Source: Montifringilla adamsi (taxonomy: Eukaryota; Chordata; Aves; Passeriformes; Passeridae). Taken from it: a DNA stretch of 64,000 bases. Under the pieces are notes generated by a model. The model did not search any database. It was not told the origin of the DNA and saw only the letters and a program-made list of their open reading frames with translations. Below are positions 1 through 12,097 of the stretch, piece after piece (position 1 is the stretch's first letter; every line of letters begins with the position of its first letter). The position numbers and the translations under genes were made by a program. The DNA lies in NCBI GenBank assembly GCA_017590115.1, contig JAGGNK010006448.1:4509595-4573594 (forward strand), written 5' to 3'.

Positions 1-72
1 TTTTCACAAATACATTTTATGCACTGGATAAGACTTGTCTGTATGTGGTAATTTCTGAACATTTTTGTGTTT

Positions 73-101
73 ACAGAAGTGTGCTGTTGTCACACTTCTG
101 T
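73..101 (+). repeat. Short inverted repeat (11-bp stem)
   Basis: ACAGAAGTGTG (73-83) pairs with CACACTTCTGT (91-101) around a 7-base loop. Two further G-T wobble pairs are possible. Confidence 0.95.
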
Positions 102-121
102 GGTAATATTCAGGGTAACTG

Positions 122-149
122 TAATAAATAAATAAATAAATTAATTAAT
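122..149 (+). repeat. (TAAA)n simple repeat
   Basis: A short AAAT/TAAA array that grades into TTAATTAAT. Confidence 0.9.
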
Positions 150-1840
150 GCTGACATTCCCAGTTCTAGAGTTTGCAGATTTGTAATCTCAAAAGCCTTA
201 TAAATATTCACATCCCACATTTTCAGAAGTGACTGCAATGTTTTGTAACATCTTTCGGGCAATGTTAATTTCGTTTCACAGCTGGAATTACAAGAATACA
301 AAATAAAATTCTTTATTAGATCTGAGGAAACAATTTTCTCTGAAATATAAAGTGTCTTCTATGTATAAGGTGGTTTCTATTTAAGATACAAATACAAATT
401 CTTAATAGCAGTTTTTAAAACAAACACGAAAAAGGAATAATTTTTACTTAACTCAAATTTCATTCACATGTGAAATCAGTACTCTAAAACAAAAATCATA
501 AAGACCGTGTTTCATTTAAGGCAACATGAGATTCTGTACAAAGGGTCAAAGTAATAATTAACTTCTACAGTGTCATAATTCTGTGAGACAAGTTTTTATT
601 TCTCCTGTTGGTGTTCGATATAAAATTCACAAACTGTAAAGGCAAAAAAGGACATACTGTAAATTTCATCTCTACCTGTACAAAAAAACCCTGAAGGAGG
701 TAACAGGGAAAAAAAAGAACAGGCTGAACAGCTAACCTTAGGTTTCAACAATTTAAGGCTTTCATTTAAGAAATCAGTTACAGCTGATACATGATAGTGA
801 TATCATGTATATGACCTATGGGTACCAAACATTTATTAGGAGCTAAGAAACTACATAATGATTTCAAAACATTGAAAATTGACATATGTGTTCTGTGGAT
901 TAATATAAATGTTGCATTTTAACATCAATAAACCCAAAATATAAATAAACTGTTATGAAAATAAAGTAATACAAGTCTCATTCTCTTAATTCATGCATCA
1001 TAGACTCCTAACAGCTCTTTTGGCTTATGAAAACTTTGTTAAGTTCTTCAGAGTAGTATAGATGCTTTTCATAACTCCCAAAGTTCATAGGTTTGGTGTG
1101 CATTTAGTTTGCAGTAATCTTATCTAACTCAATGTAGTGACCTTTGATGTCTAAAAACAATGGGTTGTATTTATTCACATTTTTATTGGACCACCTGCTA
1201 ACATGAGAGCTGAATGTGGCCAGTGAAGTTAAGAGAGATCGATCCTTCCTGACATTTCTTGAGATTTTATTTTGGCTGACTCCTCTCCAAAGCCATTGAA
1301 CTTATGCTCTTAAGCAATCTTTGTCAATGTGTAAAGCTGCAATTTTTAAGTGTTAAAGATTTTTATTTGAAAGCTGACATTTTCTTACCTGTCCGTAGAT
1401 GTCTTTTTAACCCAGATTTGACCCTCTTTTTTTAAATACAAAAAGCAGCTCTAGAAGAGAATAACTTTCAGGCACATCATCCATCTTTTTGCCGAACTTA
1501 TACTACCTTCATTAGTCCTTGTTTCTGTCATACAGAAAAAAAAAAAGGTTAATTCTTCTTCTTTTTTATTTGTTTGTATGGTTTGGTTGTTTTGGTTTGG
1601 CTTAGGTTTTTTTGTTTATTGAGTTTATTTTCTTTTGAAGACAAGCCAGACTGGCCTATGTCATTAAAAAATTCTTCAATCTATGCTTCTAACACGTCAC
1701 CTTTTTATTTAGGAAAATGCAATTGCATTTGCAATTGTATTTAAACATTCATCTCTGACTGGAGGTTTTCTTTTAGTATTAAATGTGACTCTGGTTTTGC
1801 GTAGCGGGTATATCACACCAGGCTTGGGGCTCCTAGTGTC

Positions 1841-1910
1841 TGTTTTCTCCCAGAAAACGCATTTCTATGAGAAAACAGGAGCTCCTGTTTTCTCCCAGAA
1901 AAAGCATTTC
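1841..1910 (+). repeat. 25-bp direct duplication around a 26-bp palindrome
   Basis: Positions 1841-1865 and 1886-1910 are the same 25 bases apart from one C/A difference. Between and overlapping them, 1869-1894 is a perfect inverted repeat with half-site GAGAAAACAGGAG. Within the first copy, 1842-1858 is itself a 7-bp inverted repeat around CCC (GTTTTCT/AGAAAAC). Confidence 0.97.
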
Positions 1911-2368
1911 AGCATTAGAGACCTCAGGTGTATCTGACCTGATATCAAGAGTTCCTTGTCCCTGAAATTTATCACAAGTCCTAGCATCAACACACAGGCT
2001 AAAAGGTAGGGCTGCTGAAACTGGATGGCGTCAAGATGGGTTGATGGAGCTAAACCATTTTCTATGTTGTTCAGATTTTTAGTTTGTACTGTCATTGAAT
2101 TTTGGGGCTTGCCATTAGACATATATCTGTACTTGCACTGCCTTTAATCTCTGTAAAAGGATCAAATTATATTTCTCCTGATGCTCCTTGTCTATGGCGA
2201 GTTTCATTTCTGGAGGCGTCAATATGAGTTTTGAGAATCATTGCACAGAATTGATCCAGACCTGAAGACTCCCGCTTCCATCCTTCACAAACAGAAAATG
2301 TTCATCAGTTCTTGAGCATCTGAAAGCTGAGGCACTTTTGCCTTTCCCCATGAATACTCCTACTAGTG

Positions 2369-2402
2369 CTTCCATAGGTATAACACTTCCATAGGTATAA
2401 CA
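2369..2402 (+). repeat. 17-bp perfect tandem duplication
   Basis: CTTCCATAGGTATAACA occurs twice head to tail with no mismatch, which suggests a recent slippage or repair duplication. Confidence 0.98.
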
Positions 2403-2782
2403 AAGCAGGTCAGCTTTGTAATACTCTTACTTGATTGTGGTCCAAAAAGATCGATGTTTATAGGAATGTTTAGTCCTTTGCTTTTTTCCTATTGACTTCT
2501 GCATAGTGAATTTAACCAAATAGAGCCATTGCTACTTAAAAAGCAGGGTCTGTAGAAGCTCTCAGAGCAGATTGTCTGTAAGATGTAAATTAACATTTAC
2601 AACCTTGAAACCAAAATTTTAATTAATAAATAAGCTCTGGACATTAGACAACTTCCTTGTCCATAGTCTTTCTATACAACACAACAGCTCTAAACTTTGG
2701 GATTATATACCTCTCCAGCTTTCTCTTGCTGCAGGAAGCAGATAGGTGACATTGCTGGAGAAAAAGGATCTATATAGCCCTA

Positions 2783-2846
2783 CTGAGCAGGGGAGGACTC
2801 CAGAGGTGCTTTCCAACCTAAACCACCCTGCAGTTCTATGAAGGGC
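2783..2846 (+). mobile_element. CR1 LINE, 3'-terminal remnant
   Basis: About 64 bases match the end of CR1: a GAGCAGGGG block, then CTCCAGAGGTG, then TTTCCAACCTAAACCACC and a TTCTATGA tail. The central GGTTGGACTAGATGA part is deleted or mutated. It is very short and diverged, typical of an old, strongly 5'-truncated insertion. Confidence 0.6.
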
Positions 2847-5300
2847 TTTGTGCAGAGTGTCTCAAAGCCACAAGTGTTTGAAGTATTTGTAGCTGGTACA
2901 TGTAGCATTTAGCTTGAGATTGCAAGTCATAGGATAGAGCATTGCTTTTTTGAAATGACCTAACAGTTGTTTGACGGGTTTCCTTGAAAGCCAAGGTTGC
3001 AACAAATTGCTACCATCAGAAGTCAAACCTACAAATTTTGTGGTTTTAATTATTGTTTAAATACAGAGACCAGAAGTGGGATATTTAGTTGATATTTAGC
3101 AGAATACATCACACTTCTGAAGTCACACTATTCTAAGTGTGTATTGTATAACTCTAAATGGCTTTGTGTCTTGAAAAGTAGGAAGTGTTGGTTTTGTAAG
3201 TCAAGATGCTGGTGTTTTAGAACCTCATCAACTTGTACTAATGCAGGGATAGCTTGTTGTGGGCTTGCTCATTAACTTGTACCAGCACAGAGGCAGGATT
3301 GCACCACTTTGCCAATAGCAGCAAAATTAACCTTAGCCCTTGCTTGTGCCTGTGGAAAGATGACTGAAAAAGGTACCGGGGTATAATTAATACCTCCTTC
3401 CTTTTCTTCCCAAGTTGCAGAGTAGCAGGAAAGGAAATACATAGCTCATAACTCTGCCCCTATGACACCAACCAGCAGAACTTCTTCTTCCAGAAATCTT
3501 CTTAATGGAGTCTCAAGCTATTGTGTCATTCTGGTTTGCACGAGCCAGTGATTATGGGGCAGAGCCACGCCTGAATTTATGCCTGCGTGTGGGCTAAGAG
3601 GCTGCCCACATTCCCCAATTCCCTTGGGCAAACTGCTTGAAGAAGGGGTTGAGGCTGGAGGCAACCGTGATGCTGCTGATGGTGCTGTGGTCTCAGCTGT
3701 CATGTCATGAAGAACATATGGTTGGGATTTACTGCTAGGGAAGAGAGGCTGCCTCCCTAGTAATTAACTTGGTCCATCCCAGATGTCAAAGATTCAAAGT
3801 CCTGTCTGCAGTGTGTCTTAGACGCCACCTAATGTTCTGCCCCAGTTTTGAGTCACACTACACAGTATGTGGACAGTTGATTCCTGGAGTGGCAGATTTT
3901 CGCTTAGTGCTGTCTAGTGTATTTCTTTATTTTGTCCTTCCTGCTACCCCTTATGCCCAGCTCATCTTCCTATTAAATTGAACAAGAGTAGAGGAAAATT
4001 GTTTTCCCTAGTTTTTGTGTTTTTCTCTCCGCACTGGAGAGAAGGCATTCCTGAGTCACAGTATGAACCTTATTGCCTCTGAGACGGCTCAGCTATCTAA
4101 GAGCATAATAAAATTGTAATGAATGAAAAAGTAATCTCAAGTGCTAGAATGTACTTTATCCATTTATTGTGAAACCACTAATTTATTTTTAATTATAAAT
4201 GAATACATTTTCTTAGTTAAGACTGAAACAACCAGTCATTATTAAAGGCTGTTGAGAAGCCACATGACTAATCCAGCAAGGATGGCTTCATCCGACAGAT
4301 TAAAGAGCTCTGTGTTGAATGTAGTAGAACCACTCCAAAGAATTTTAAAGGATACCTTCTGTCATATTTGAGGTGGAAGTTGTATTGTTCACACCACCTG
4401 TTCTTCTTCATATTAGACTATACATAATCATGTATGGTGATGCAATAAAGTCTAGGTTCTATGAGTTCTATAGAAATATACAAATAAATTGCTCCTGAGA
4501 GGATGAAGCTGTCTTCTTTTTATTTCTGGTACTGTTTGGTTTTGTGGAGCTGCTGGGTTTACAATTACACAATTAAAAAGGTTCTAGTTTTAGCATTAAA
4601 AAGGTTATTTAAACCTTCTTTGTGAACAATTTATTAGATAAACTGTTATTTTAAAGATTTCAGATTGCCCACCATGGAGATCAGGATGTCTGTAACTAAC
4701 TATTCTTAAAAATTACCTGCAGTATTACAAATACTGAGAAAACTGCTGTTGTCCCTTGTGCAAGGCATTTTTATATTTTTTAATTATTGATCTTGGGAAA
4801 AACTTTCAAGAAACTTGGAAATGTTTTAAAAATAATTTTAGTTTCCATTCAAAGCAACTTCTAGTTTTTGTCATTGAGGAAGCTGAAACAGTGCAGTGTT
4901 TCACATTTTTGTTCGTTCTGTTGTGCACAGGCTTCAGGCCCTGATGTTATCCTGGTTAGCATTTGCCCAGGTCAATGTTGCTGCAGAGCCAGGAGAGGGA
5001 GCACAAACATTGCCGCTTCCTGGTTATGCTTTTAGAGGTAATTTGGATTATGTCCAGAGGAAAACCACTAAACTTTTTTTAAGAGAAGGCATTGTGGAAT
5101 CCTCTTTTTCTACTTTTTTTTCCTCACAAGTTTTTGAATAATATTTAATTAGGGGAAATTAAAAACTGGATATTTTTATCCTATAATCCTATAAAACAAA
5201 ACAAAACAAAAAAAAAAGAAACCACAACAAAAAAAAATAAAACCCTGCAGTTTTTATGAATGACTGCTATAGTATTTTAGCATTTCAGAAACTTCTAAGG

Positions 5301-5344
5301 AGTATGTTTTGCATTTTATTCTGCAGACACTGAGGAAGGTGAAG
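5301..5344 (+). repeat. Dispersed 44-bp repeat, copy 1
   Basis: This stretch matches 7385-7427 with a few substitutions and one indel. The shared core is CATTTT-TTCTGCAG followed by CTGAGGAAGGT. The parent element is not recognised. Confidence 0.75.
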
Positions 5345-6059
5345 TTTACCAGAATCAAAATATAGGAGGAAAACTTGATTCACTGCAGCCTAATATTAGA
5401 AAATGTCTTTCAGTGTGTTTTCATAGTTTTAGTCTACCTTCAGATCATATGTGTATTCAGTAATTTTCAGGTATTAAAAAGATTTTTTTAAAGACACAAA
5501 GGGTACATAAATTCTCTCCAACTTTTTAATAGCAAGTGTTAGAATTTCCCATATCTCTCTGCTGTCATAATTTCCTCGATTTCTCAGTTATTTCTCATAC
5601 CACTTAGATATTCCTGACTTTAGAGACAAAACCATCCAAAAGTGCCTTGTTTCACCCTAATAATAATTTCTACTAATTTATCAATTGATATCGGAGAGTT
5701 GCACTGCTTTCCTGTAGCAGAATCTGGGTGAAGCTTTTCTAAGAATTCCCTGAATAAAATAAAAATGCATAATCTGTGAGATGGCTTTGTAGTGCTGAAA
5801 AAATATTTGCTCATGTCTTTGGTTTGAGATCTGTGTCCAAGGATGACATCTTACAAGTCAGGCAATGCCCAAGTGAAGGCTGCCCGTTGTCCTGATGGCC
5901 AGCTCTGTCATTCAGGGCCACAGACCCTCTATCCCAGGTGCTCAGGGAGCAGGAGGCTGGCTTCTCACCCAGACTGCATGAGGCAACATGCCTGGTCACT
6001 TCATAGCTCTGTGTGTCTCCCCATGGCTGCTTAAATACTCAACAGATAAGACCTTACCA

Positions 6060-7350
6060 CCTCTCATCTGTGTATAGAGGACTCACAGAAGAAGTGATGA
6101 TAGGTGTAGTAACACAAATTATAATCATCTGGCCACACTGATTACGAAATGGTGGAGTTTAAAATTTGCAGTGTAATGAGAGAAAAGGTCAGTGAAGTCA
6201 CTACCCTGGACCAGAAGAGAGCAAGCTTTTAGTTGCTGAGGGAGCAAGTTTACAGTGCCCTGCCTTTTGAGGATGCAGGGCTTTCTGTGAGAGCAGGTCG
6301 GTTTTGAAGAACCGCCTTCTGCAAGCCCAGGACAGGTTATACCGTGGTATTGTAAGTCAAGCAAGTGGGACAGAGGACCATTTTAGGTGAACTGGGAACT
6401 CCTTTTGCCTCTTGGGTGGAAGAAGAAATTGTATGTTCTCTGGAAGCAAGGTCAGGCTTTGCAGGAAGATCATAGAGCTGTAGTTCTCATGTGTAGGGAG
6501 AAAACACTAAAGGCTAAGAGTTGAAACTGGTCAGTGTTGTGTCAAGACAATCAAAATGGCTTTTTAAAGTATGTTCATAGCAAGAAAAGGTTTAAGGAAA
6601 ATACTGAACCAAAACTTGATGAAGCTGGTTACCTGACAAATGGTGATGAAGAAAAGGCAGAGACATTGAATGCTTTTTTTGAGTCAGTCTTTAATATTAC
6701 TGATAAACCTTGGGGTGCTGAGTCACTGTGTCACAGGGTTGCAGGAACAGTGGTTCTCCATTTGTGGACACCAGAATTTTAAGGGACCAGCTGTATCAGC
6801 AGAGTGTTCACAAATCCATGAGACCTGATGGGATTCATCCCAGAGTTCTCAAGGTGCTGGTGGATGTTATGGCAGGACCTCTCTTGACCATCTACCAAAG
6901 GTCTTGGATGTCTGGGGGGGTCCCTGTGACTGGAAATTGGCCAGTATTATTCCCATCCACAAAAAGAGCAAGGGAAGATAGAGGCATTTTATTCTACCCT
7001 CAGTTTCTGTAAAAAACACTGTAGAAGATTATACTGGATACCACTGAAAGGCATTTAAAGAATAATGTAATCATCAGTCACAATCTACATGGACTCACAA
7101 ATTGAAATTCCTATTTAACTATAGTTTGATATTGTTCAACGACAAGGTCATCCAGCTCATGGATGAAGAGAATACAGTGGATGTAGAGTTCTGCATTTTA
7201 GTAAGGCTTTGGATACTGTCCCTCACAGCATCCTTCTGGACAAGTTGTGCAGTTGTGGGATAAACAGTGCACGGTGCACTGGGTGAAGAACTGCCTGAAT
7301 GACCAGGCTCAAAGCGTTGTAGTGAATAGGTGGTATAGCAATACAAAGTA
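6060..7350 (+). mobile_element. CR1 LINE, degraded ORF2 endonuclease/RT region
   Basis: The segment follows the CR1 ORF2 coding strand from the end of the endonuclease domain into the reverse transcriptase. Recognisable blocks are a TGGTGGAGTTT segment near 6149, a linker reading KYVHSKKRFKENTEP near 6570-6610, EKAETLNAFFESVFN near 6650-6697, HKSMRPDGIHPRVLK near 6809-6853, and a DTVPHSILLDKL-like block near 7210-7250. These occur in different frames with several stops, so it is a pseudogene fragment. Both the 5' part and the 3' end are absent. A chain of unrelated frames fits decay rather than an exon series. The left boundary is approximate because similarity fades between 6060 and 6130. 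Confidence 0.85.
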
Positions 7351-7384
7351 AATGAAGGTTTCCCATTCTTAACAATTTTTCCAG

Positions 7385-7427
7385 ACTATGTTTACATTTT
7401 CTTCTGCAGCCTCTGAGGAAGGTAAAG
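7385..7427 (+). repeat. Dispersed 44-bp repeat, copy 2
   Basis: The partner of 5301-5344, located just past the degraded CR1 copy. It has the same polypyrimidine-CAG and GAGGAAGGT layout. Confidence 0.75.
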
Positions 7428-7838
7428 CCTATCAAAATGGATGAAACTTATCAAAATTGACGAATCACAGTGGATGAAGGGAAGACAGTTATGTTAAATG
7501 CTGATACACAAAATTTTCTCGAAAGTTAATCTGAAACTGAACTACTTCCTAGAATAATCAATAAGTGTACAAGGATTTTCTACCTGCTGCTTGTGCAAAG
7601 TTCTGATGGATTTTCAGATATATTTTTACAGAAAAGATGCTGCATTTCTGATACAAGAAAACTAGTTTTGTATGGAGTTTTTTGTTGGTTTTGTTTGGTT
7701 TGGTTTTTTGGATTTTTTTTTTCCCTTTAGGAAAGGCAGAAGTTGACAATCACTATTTATACAGTTCCATAAAACACTCCGGTCTGGTCCACAATGGTTT
7801 CTTTCCTGCATCCAGCTTCTGATTCTTAGCTAAATACC

Positions 7839-7858
7839 TTTTTTTTTTTTTTTTTTTT
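7839..7858 (+). repeat. Poly(T) tract, T20
   Basis: Twenty consecutive T residues, about 500 bases after the degraded CR1 copy. No poly(A)-tailed minus-strand insertion is recognisable at its flank. Confidence 0.97.
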
Positions 7859-9119
7859 ACTTTTTCCCTCTAATATATGAAAATGTGCTGGCATATTGCA
7901 TCATCGACCCATCGTGTATATCTCGTGTATATGTCATGTGGTGTGACAGAAAAACACCTCTTCCAAAAACTCTCCTCTTTTCCCGCTAGAGGGAGGGCTC
8001 TCCCAAAATACTCATGGGAGACCGTTCCACTGACTGAGACTCTTCTACTCTCAACAGACGTTTTTAGGAATGTTTACGTCTAATGGTAAGGGCTACCCTG
8101 CAATGAAATGATATGTAATGAAATGTAAAGAAATGAAATTTCTGTGAGGTTTTGGGGGGGCAAAAAAGAACTGGATAATGGTATTTGCTCTTCTTTTCTT
8201 TTCTCAGGTTTAATTTAAAACATAAAAGACCCCAACAATCCTATGCACATTCTGAGGAGTGATGCTGACAGAATTTTAGATATATAATTCTTGGAAATGT
8301 AAGAATAAACAGAATTTGTGCACAAGTATTTGTGTCTTCATTATCAGCCATATTAATATGTCCACAAAATTGTTGGCTCGATAAACCTTGACTGTGTTAC
8401 AAATCTGAAGCCAAGTACTTGTACCAGTACTCAGTAAATATGTTGTCCAACTAAAAATAGAAATTACTGTCACCAGCAAAGGATATCCACGAGGGAATGA
8501 TATATACTATGAATATACTAAGATAGATGGGTATTAGTTTAATCTAATGAAGTGTATGTAAACAAACCCATGGAGAGCTTCCTTTGAATGGAGGAAGTAG
8601 GATGAAAAGAAAAGGAAGTTCAAAGGAAACTGCTAGATAAACTCCTTCATATTATGCCTTGATTAAAAACAAAACAGCAACAAAAAAGTTTCTTGTAGGT
8701 TGTGCAGCTATTACATTAAGAACTTGTACATTACTGTCCCTACATAAGTCAATCAATTTTAGGAAGAATTTGAACAGTAATGGGATTTCTTCTATATTTA
8801 TCTTACATCTAAAAATATCAGCCTGTGGTTTCAAGTACTTAAATTTTCCACCTGAGATACTTGAAAAGGGACAAATATTCAGAGGGTGATTGCTTAGTTT
8901 TCTAAATGTGGCATTTTATCTAAATTGGGCACATTTATAATTCAGGTGAGGTTCCCAAAAACCCATTCAAAATAACTGATGGCATTTTAAAATTTAGGCC
9001 ATGGAGTTAGAGATATGAGAACATTTAAAAAAGAATAATTTATTTGTTTTCTATATTCTTTTTATGTTTTCATGTTGATCTGTAATCAGGAAGTCATGGC
9101 TAGAAATCACTTTGGTATT

Positions 9120-9660
9120 CACGGTGAGGAATACATTCAGTGCCGGTAGGTCGGGGTGCAGCTGCAGTTCAAGGTGCAGGTTGAGCTCTGCGTGTTGGAG
9201 CCCCAGCCAAGAGGCTGTGAACTGCTGACCCTGTGCAGAACAGAGAGCACAGGGGCCTGTGGCCCAGCCAGGTGACCGGGAACTCAGGGACACTCAGCTG
9301 GAAACCCCAGACTTTACCATGCACTGACTGTGAGGGTATGAAAACCCAGGAGTCCTTTGTTCAGGGTCTGTCCTCAGAGGCACCAGCTTGGCCTGCTATT
9401 CTGTGATTGCACCATGATTAAATTATGTTAGGGATCCAGATGTCTGAGATTCTGCTGTGGAAATCCGTGGGTTGAGCCAGTATGGAAACCTGGTCTGACT
9501 GTGTGAGAGTGGGGTGTGTAGGGTGTCAAGACAGCTCCAACAGCTGTCAGCTCTCTGAAGCTGCCCACTGTGAAGGGACCTCCGTCCCACCAGTGACAGC
9601 CTCAGGTGGTGGGAGTGTGACTGCCAGAGTGACTCCTGGATGGTCAGACAAGGAAGTTTC
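9120..9660. other. GC-richer block, possible old LTR remnant
   Basis: About 540 bases are clearly richer in GC than the AT-rich flanks. The block has no sustained coding frame and includes an ATTAAA near 9417 preceded by a CTGTCCTCAGAGGCACCAGC stretch. The layout is reminiscent of the R/U5 part of bird ERVL-type long terminal repeats, but I found no matching second LTR, primer-binding site or target-site duplication. It may simply be unique sequence. Confidence 0.3.
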
Positions 9661-10328
9661 CTTAATGTTCAAAGAGCTTTGTCAAAATTCATACATGAAA
9701 TTCTATCAGAAGCTTTAAAAATATTGGTAATAACACAGTCACAGGTTACAACAGGACTTCTACAGAAATAATTCCTTTAAATTTATTTGCAATGAAACAT
9801 AGACACAGACACACAGAAAGGGATATATTTCAGCTCCAGAATCTGACTCCTGTCAACATTTATTGCCATCTTGTTGGTTTAAAAAACAGTGCTCCTCACT
9901 ATTTATTCAAGAGGGTGTTGAAAGGTGTGGATAGATACCATGTCAAATTAGCAGAAAGTAAGAGGAAGACCCAGCTCTGCTGACTGAGGAGGTCTCAGCT
10001 AAGCCATGTGAGGAAAATACCAGCTGGTTTTGAAGTCCAGTCAGATTTAAGTGGGTTAAATTAATTAATGTATGACCCTATTAAAGTAAATTTTTATATG
10101 GAGTCAGTGGGCAGTTTCAGCTAAATACATGAAATTACTTTGGAAGAGATAATCTAATTTTTCTTTGGCAAAAGTTATAAAGTTAATAATTTATAACTTA
10201 AGTGGAGTATAGTTAATCTCCCCACACATACACACATACAAAAACTATTTTAATAAGTGAAATTAAAGAAGTAACATCTTAGCATTAAAAAAGCCCCTGC
10301 AGATATTTTCTATTGATTTTCTCAAGGT

Positions 10329-10401
10329 TATAGCCCAAGATTATTTGGGCTATAGATAGACTAGCATCTATGTAGCCAAAATAATCCAATATATATTGGA
10401 T
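10329..10401 (+). repeat. Two neighbouring inverted repeats
   Basis: TATAGCCCAA (10329-10338) pairs with TTGGGCTATA (10345-10354). Thirty bases later ATCCAATATATATTGGAT (10384-10401) is a perfect 18-bp palindrome. No longer terminal repeats were found that would make this a small transposon. Confidence 0.9.
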
Positions 10402-11287
10402 AACTGTTCTACAATAATAATCAACAGGATAATCAACAGGAAGAAAAGACAAAGGACTTTCATATAGTCAGACAATAAAAAAGTTGTTGGCCAGATATAC
10501 TGTCTATACTTGGCCTTTTTACACTGTAATTCTGGCATCTTCTACAGGTAGAGGTAGAGGTCATATTTCTCTGTTATTTATTGATCCTCAAGTGCATGTC
10601 TGTGTTTGTGCAAATACATAGAAAGTAGCTGTGTTCATGCCTAAACATTGTCCAAAACTTTCACTACTGATACTTTGAGGCATACACAAAGCAGTGACCA
10701 TCGTGGGGGAAGAGAGACAGAGTGTTACAAGGAGAGAGTTGGATGAGGAAGAAGGGTTATTTGGTCCATAACATTGCAAACACCTCCATGAATATCAGTA
10801 GTACAACCTATAATAAAATTATCCATCTGCATCTCCTGGTGCTCAATACACAGCTGTGTCTGCTGCCTGCTTTGCAGCTAGGCTCTGTCAGGAAGCAGCA
10901 TACTCTGGAAGGGATGAAGGGGCTGGCAGGACAGCAATTCCCACCACCCAAACAAGGGGAAAAGGGGAGAGGTGGTGATGGGAACCAGGTCAGCCAGCAA
11001 CCCAGGCAACTAGACATGTCCATAGGGATGAGGCAGGAGTCTGGGAAGTCAAGTGTGTGTGTGGGGATTGTGTCTGTGACAAATTATTAAGGTCAGCTAC
11101 CACCCAATGATCTCCAGGCAAACCTATAGTGGTGAGGAAAATCCAAAGTCATGGTTCTGGTATAATGGGCAAGTGGATCAGAAAAGGATTCTTGCAACCA
11201 TTCAAAATAATGATACATGGTTGGGGTTTTTTTGCTTTAGTCAGCATTTCATCTCAAGTATTGAAACACTGTTGTTGCCAGCAACAT

Positions 11288-11333
11288 GGCAAAATGCTAC
11301 GTTGCTGTTTGGCAAAATGCTACATTGCTGTTT
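11288..11333 (+). repeat. 23-bp tandem duplication
   Basis: A 23-base unit beginning GGCAAAATGCTAC is repeated head to tail with a single G/A difference (ACGTTG versus ACATTG). Confidence 0.98.
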
Positions 11334-12097
11334 TTCTATTTGGCTGTTCCTATTTTTTGAAATACCTACAAGTCACAGCTGATGCTGAGAAGTCAGAATG
11401 TCAATGCTTAGCAAAAGATTGCAGTAGAAAAGTTTAAAAGCTGAACAGAAAATAGCAATATTAGCCCTATTTTCCAAGTGAGAAGAAGCACTCACCCAAA
11501 ATTATACATGACCCGAACTTTTGTTTCACAATTTCTGTGCAAGGCAAGTTTTCTGTCCATCATTTGGCTGATGAGTGGTCCAGGTTCCCTGGTTGTGACT
11601 AGCAATTGTGCTGGAAGTGGCCATGACACAGAACTGGAGTCAATACTAGATTTCTTTTCTCTGACCAAACTGGGTGAACCATTTTCACAGTGGTGTGTGA
11701 CTACAATGATAATGTTTGCATTATCAAAGCCAGGAGTATTTTAATATTTCTTAGGGAAGATGTACAGCCAGCTACAAGGCACAGGCAGATTGTGGCATCA
11801 ATTTCTTATTCATTTGTGAGGGATGGAAAGAGGTGCTGAGACTAGACAAAAACCAGAGACCCACAGTGCCCCCATGTCTGTTCTGTTGGGTTCAAGACTG
11901 CACAGCATGGCCCCAGCAGGTCAGACAGACCAGACATAGAAACAGAGACTTACATGGCTCTTTAGATCTTATCCTAAGCAGAAACACCTTTTGATTTGAG
12001 GTTTTTCCTGCTACCACTTACTCCTCAAGTCCCTTGTTTTTCCCTGTGTTTAGCCCCTTCCTGCTGGACACACTGATTGGTGAGCTACACAGAAAAT

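Larger units (their letters stand above)
1..6059. other. Intergenic, no gene recognised
   Basis: AT-rich sequence with only short open frames that do not resemble known proteins. It contains the small CR1 tail near 2.8 kb, the repeats at 1841-1910, 2369-2402 and 5301-5344, and an A-rich tract near 5190-5240. Confidence 0.75.
7430..12097. other. Intergenic, no gene recognised
   Basis: AT-rich apart from the GC-richer block at 9120-9660. A 122-residue open frame at 10722-11090 has biased, non-protein-like composition and no splice context, so I do not call it a gene. Confidence 0.7.

Noticed and set aside
6534..7012. Two overlapping frames resembling reverse transcriptase
   Set aside because: As a gene: the RT blocks are split over frames with stops and lack both ends. 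They are annotated as a degraded CR1.
10722..11090. 122-residue + strand open frame
   Set aside because: No domain, no splice or promoter context, and a composition typical of chance frames in G-rich sequence.
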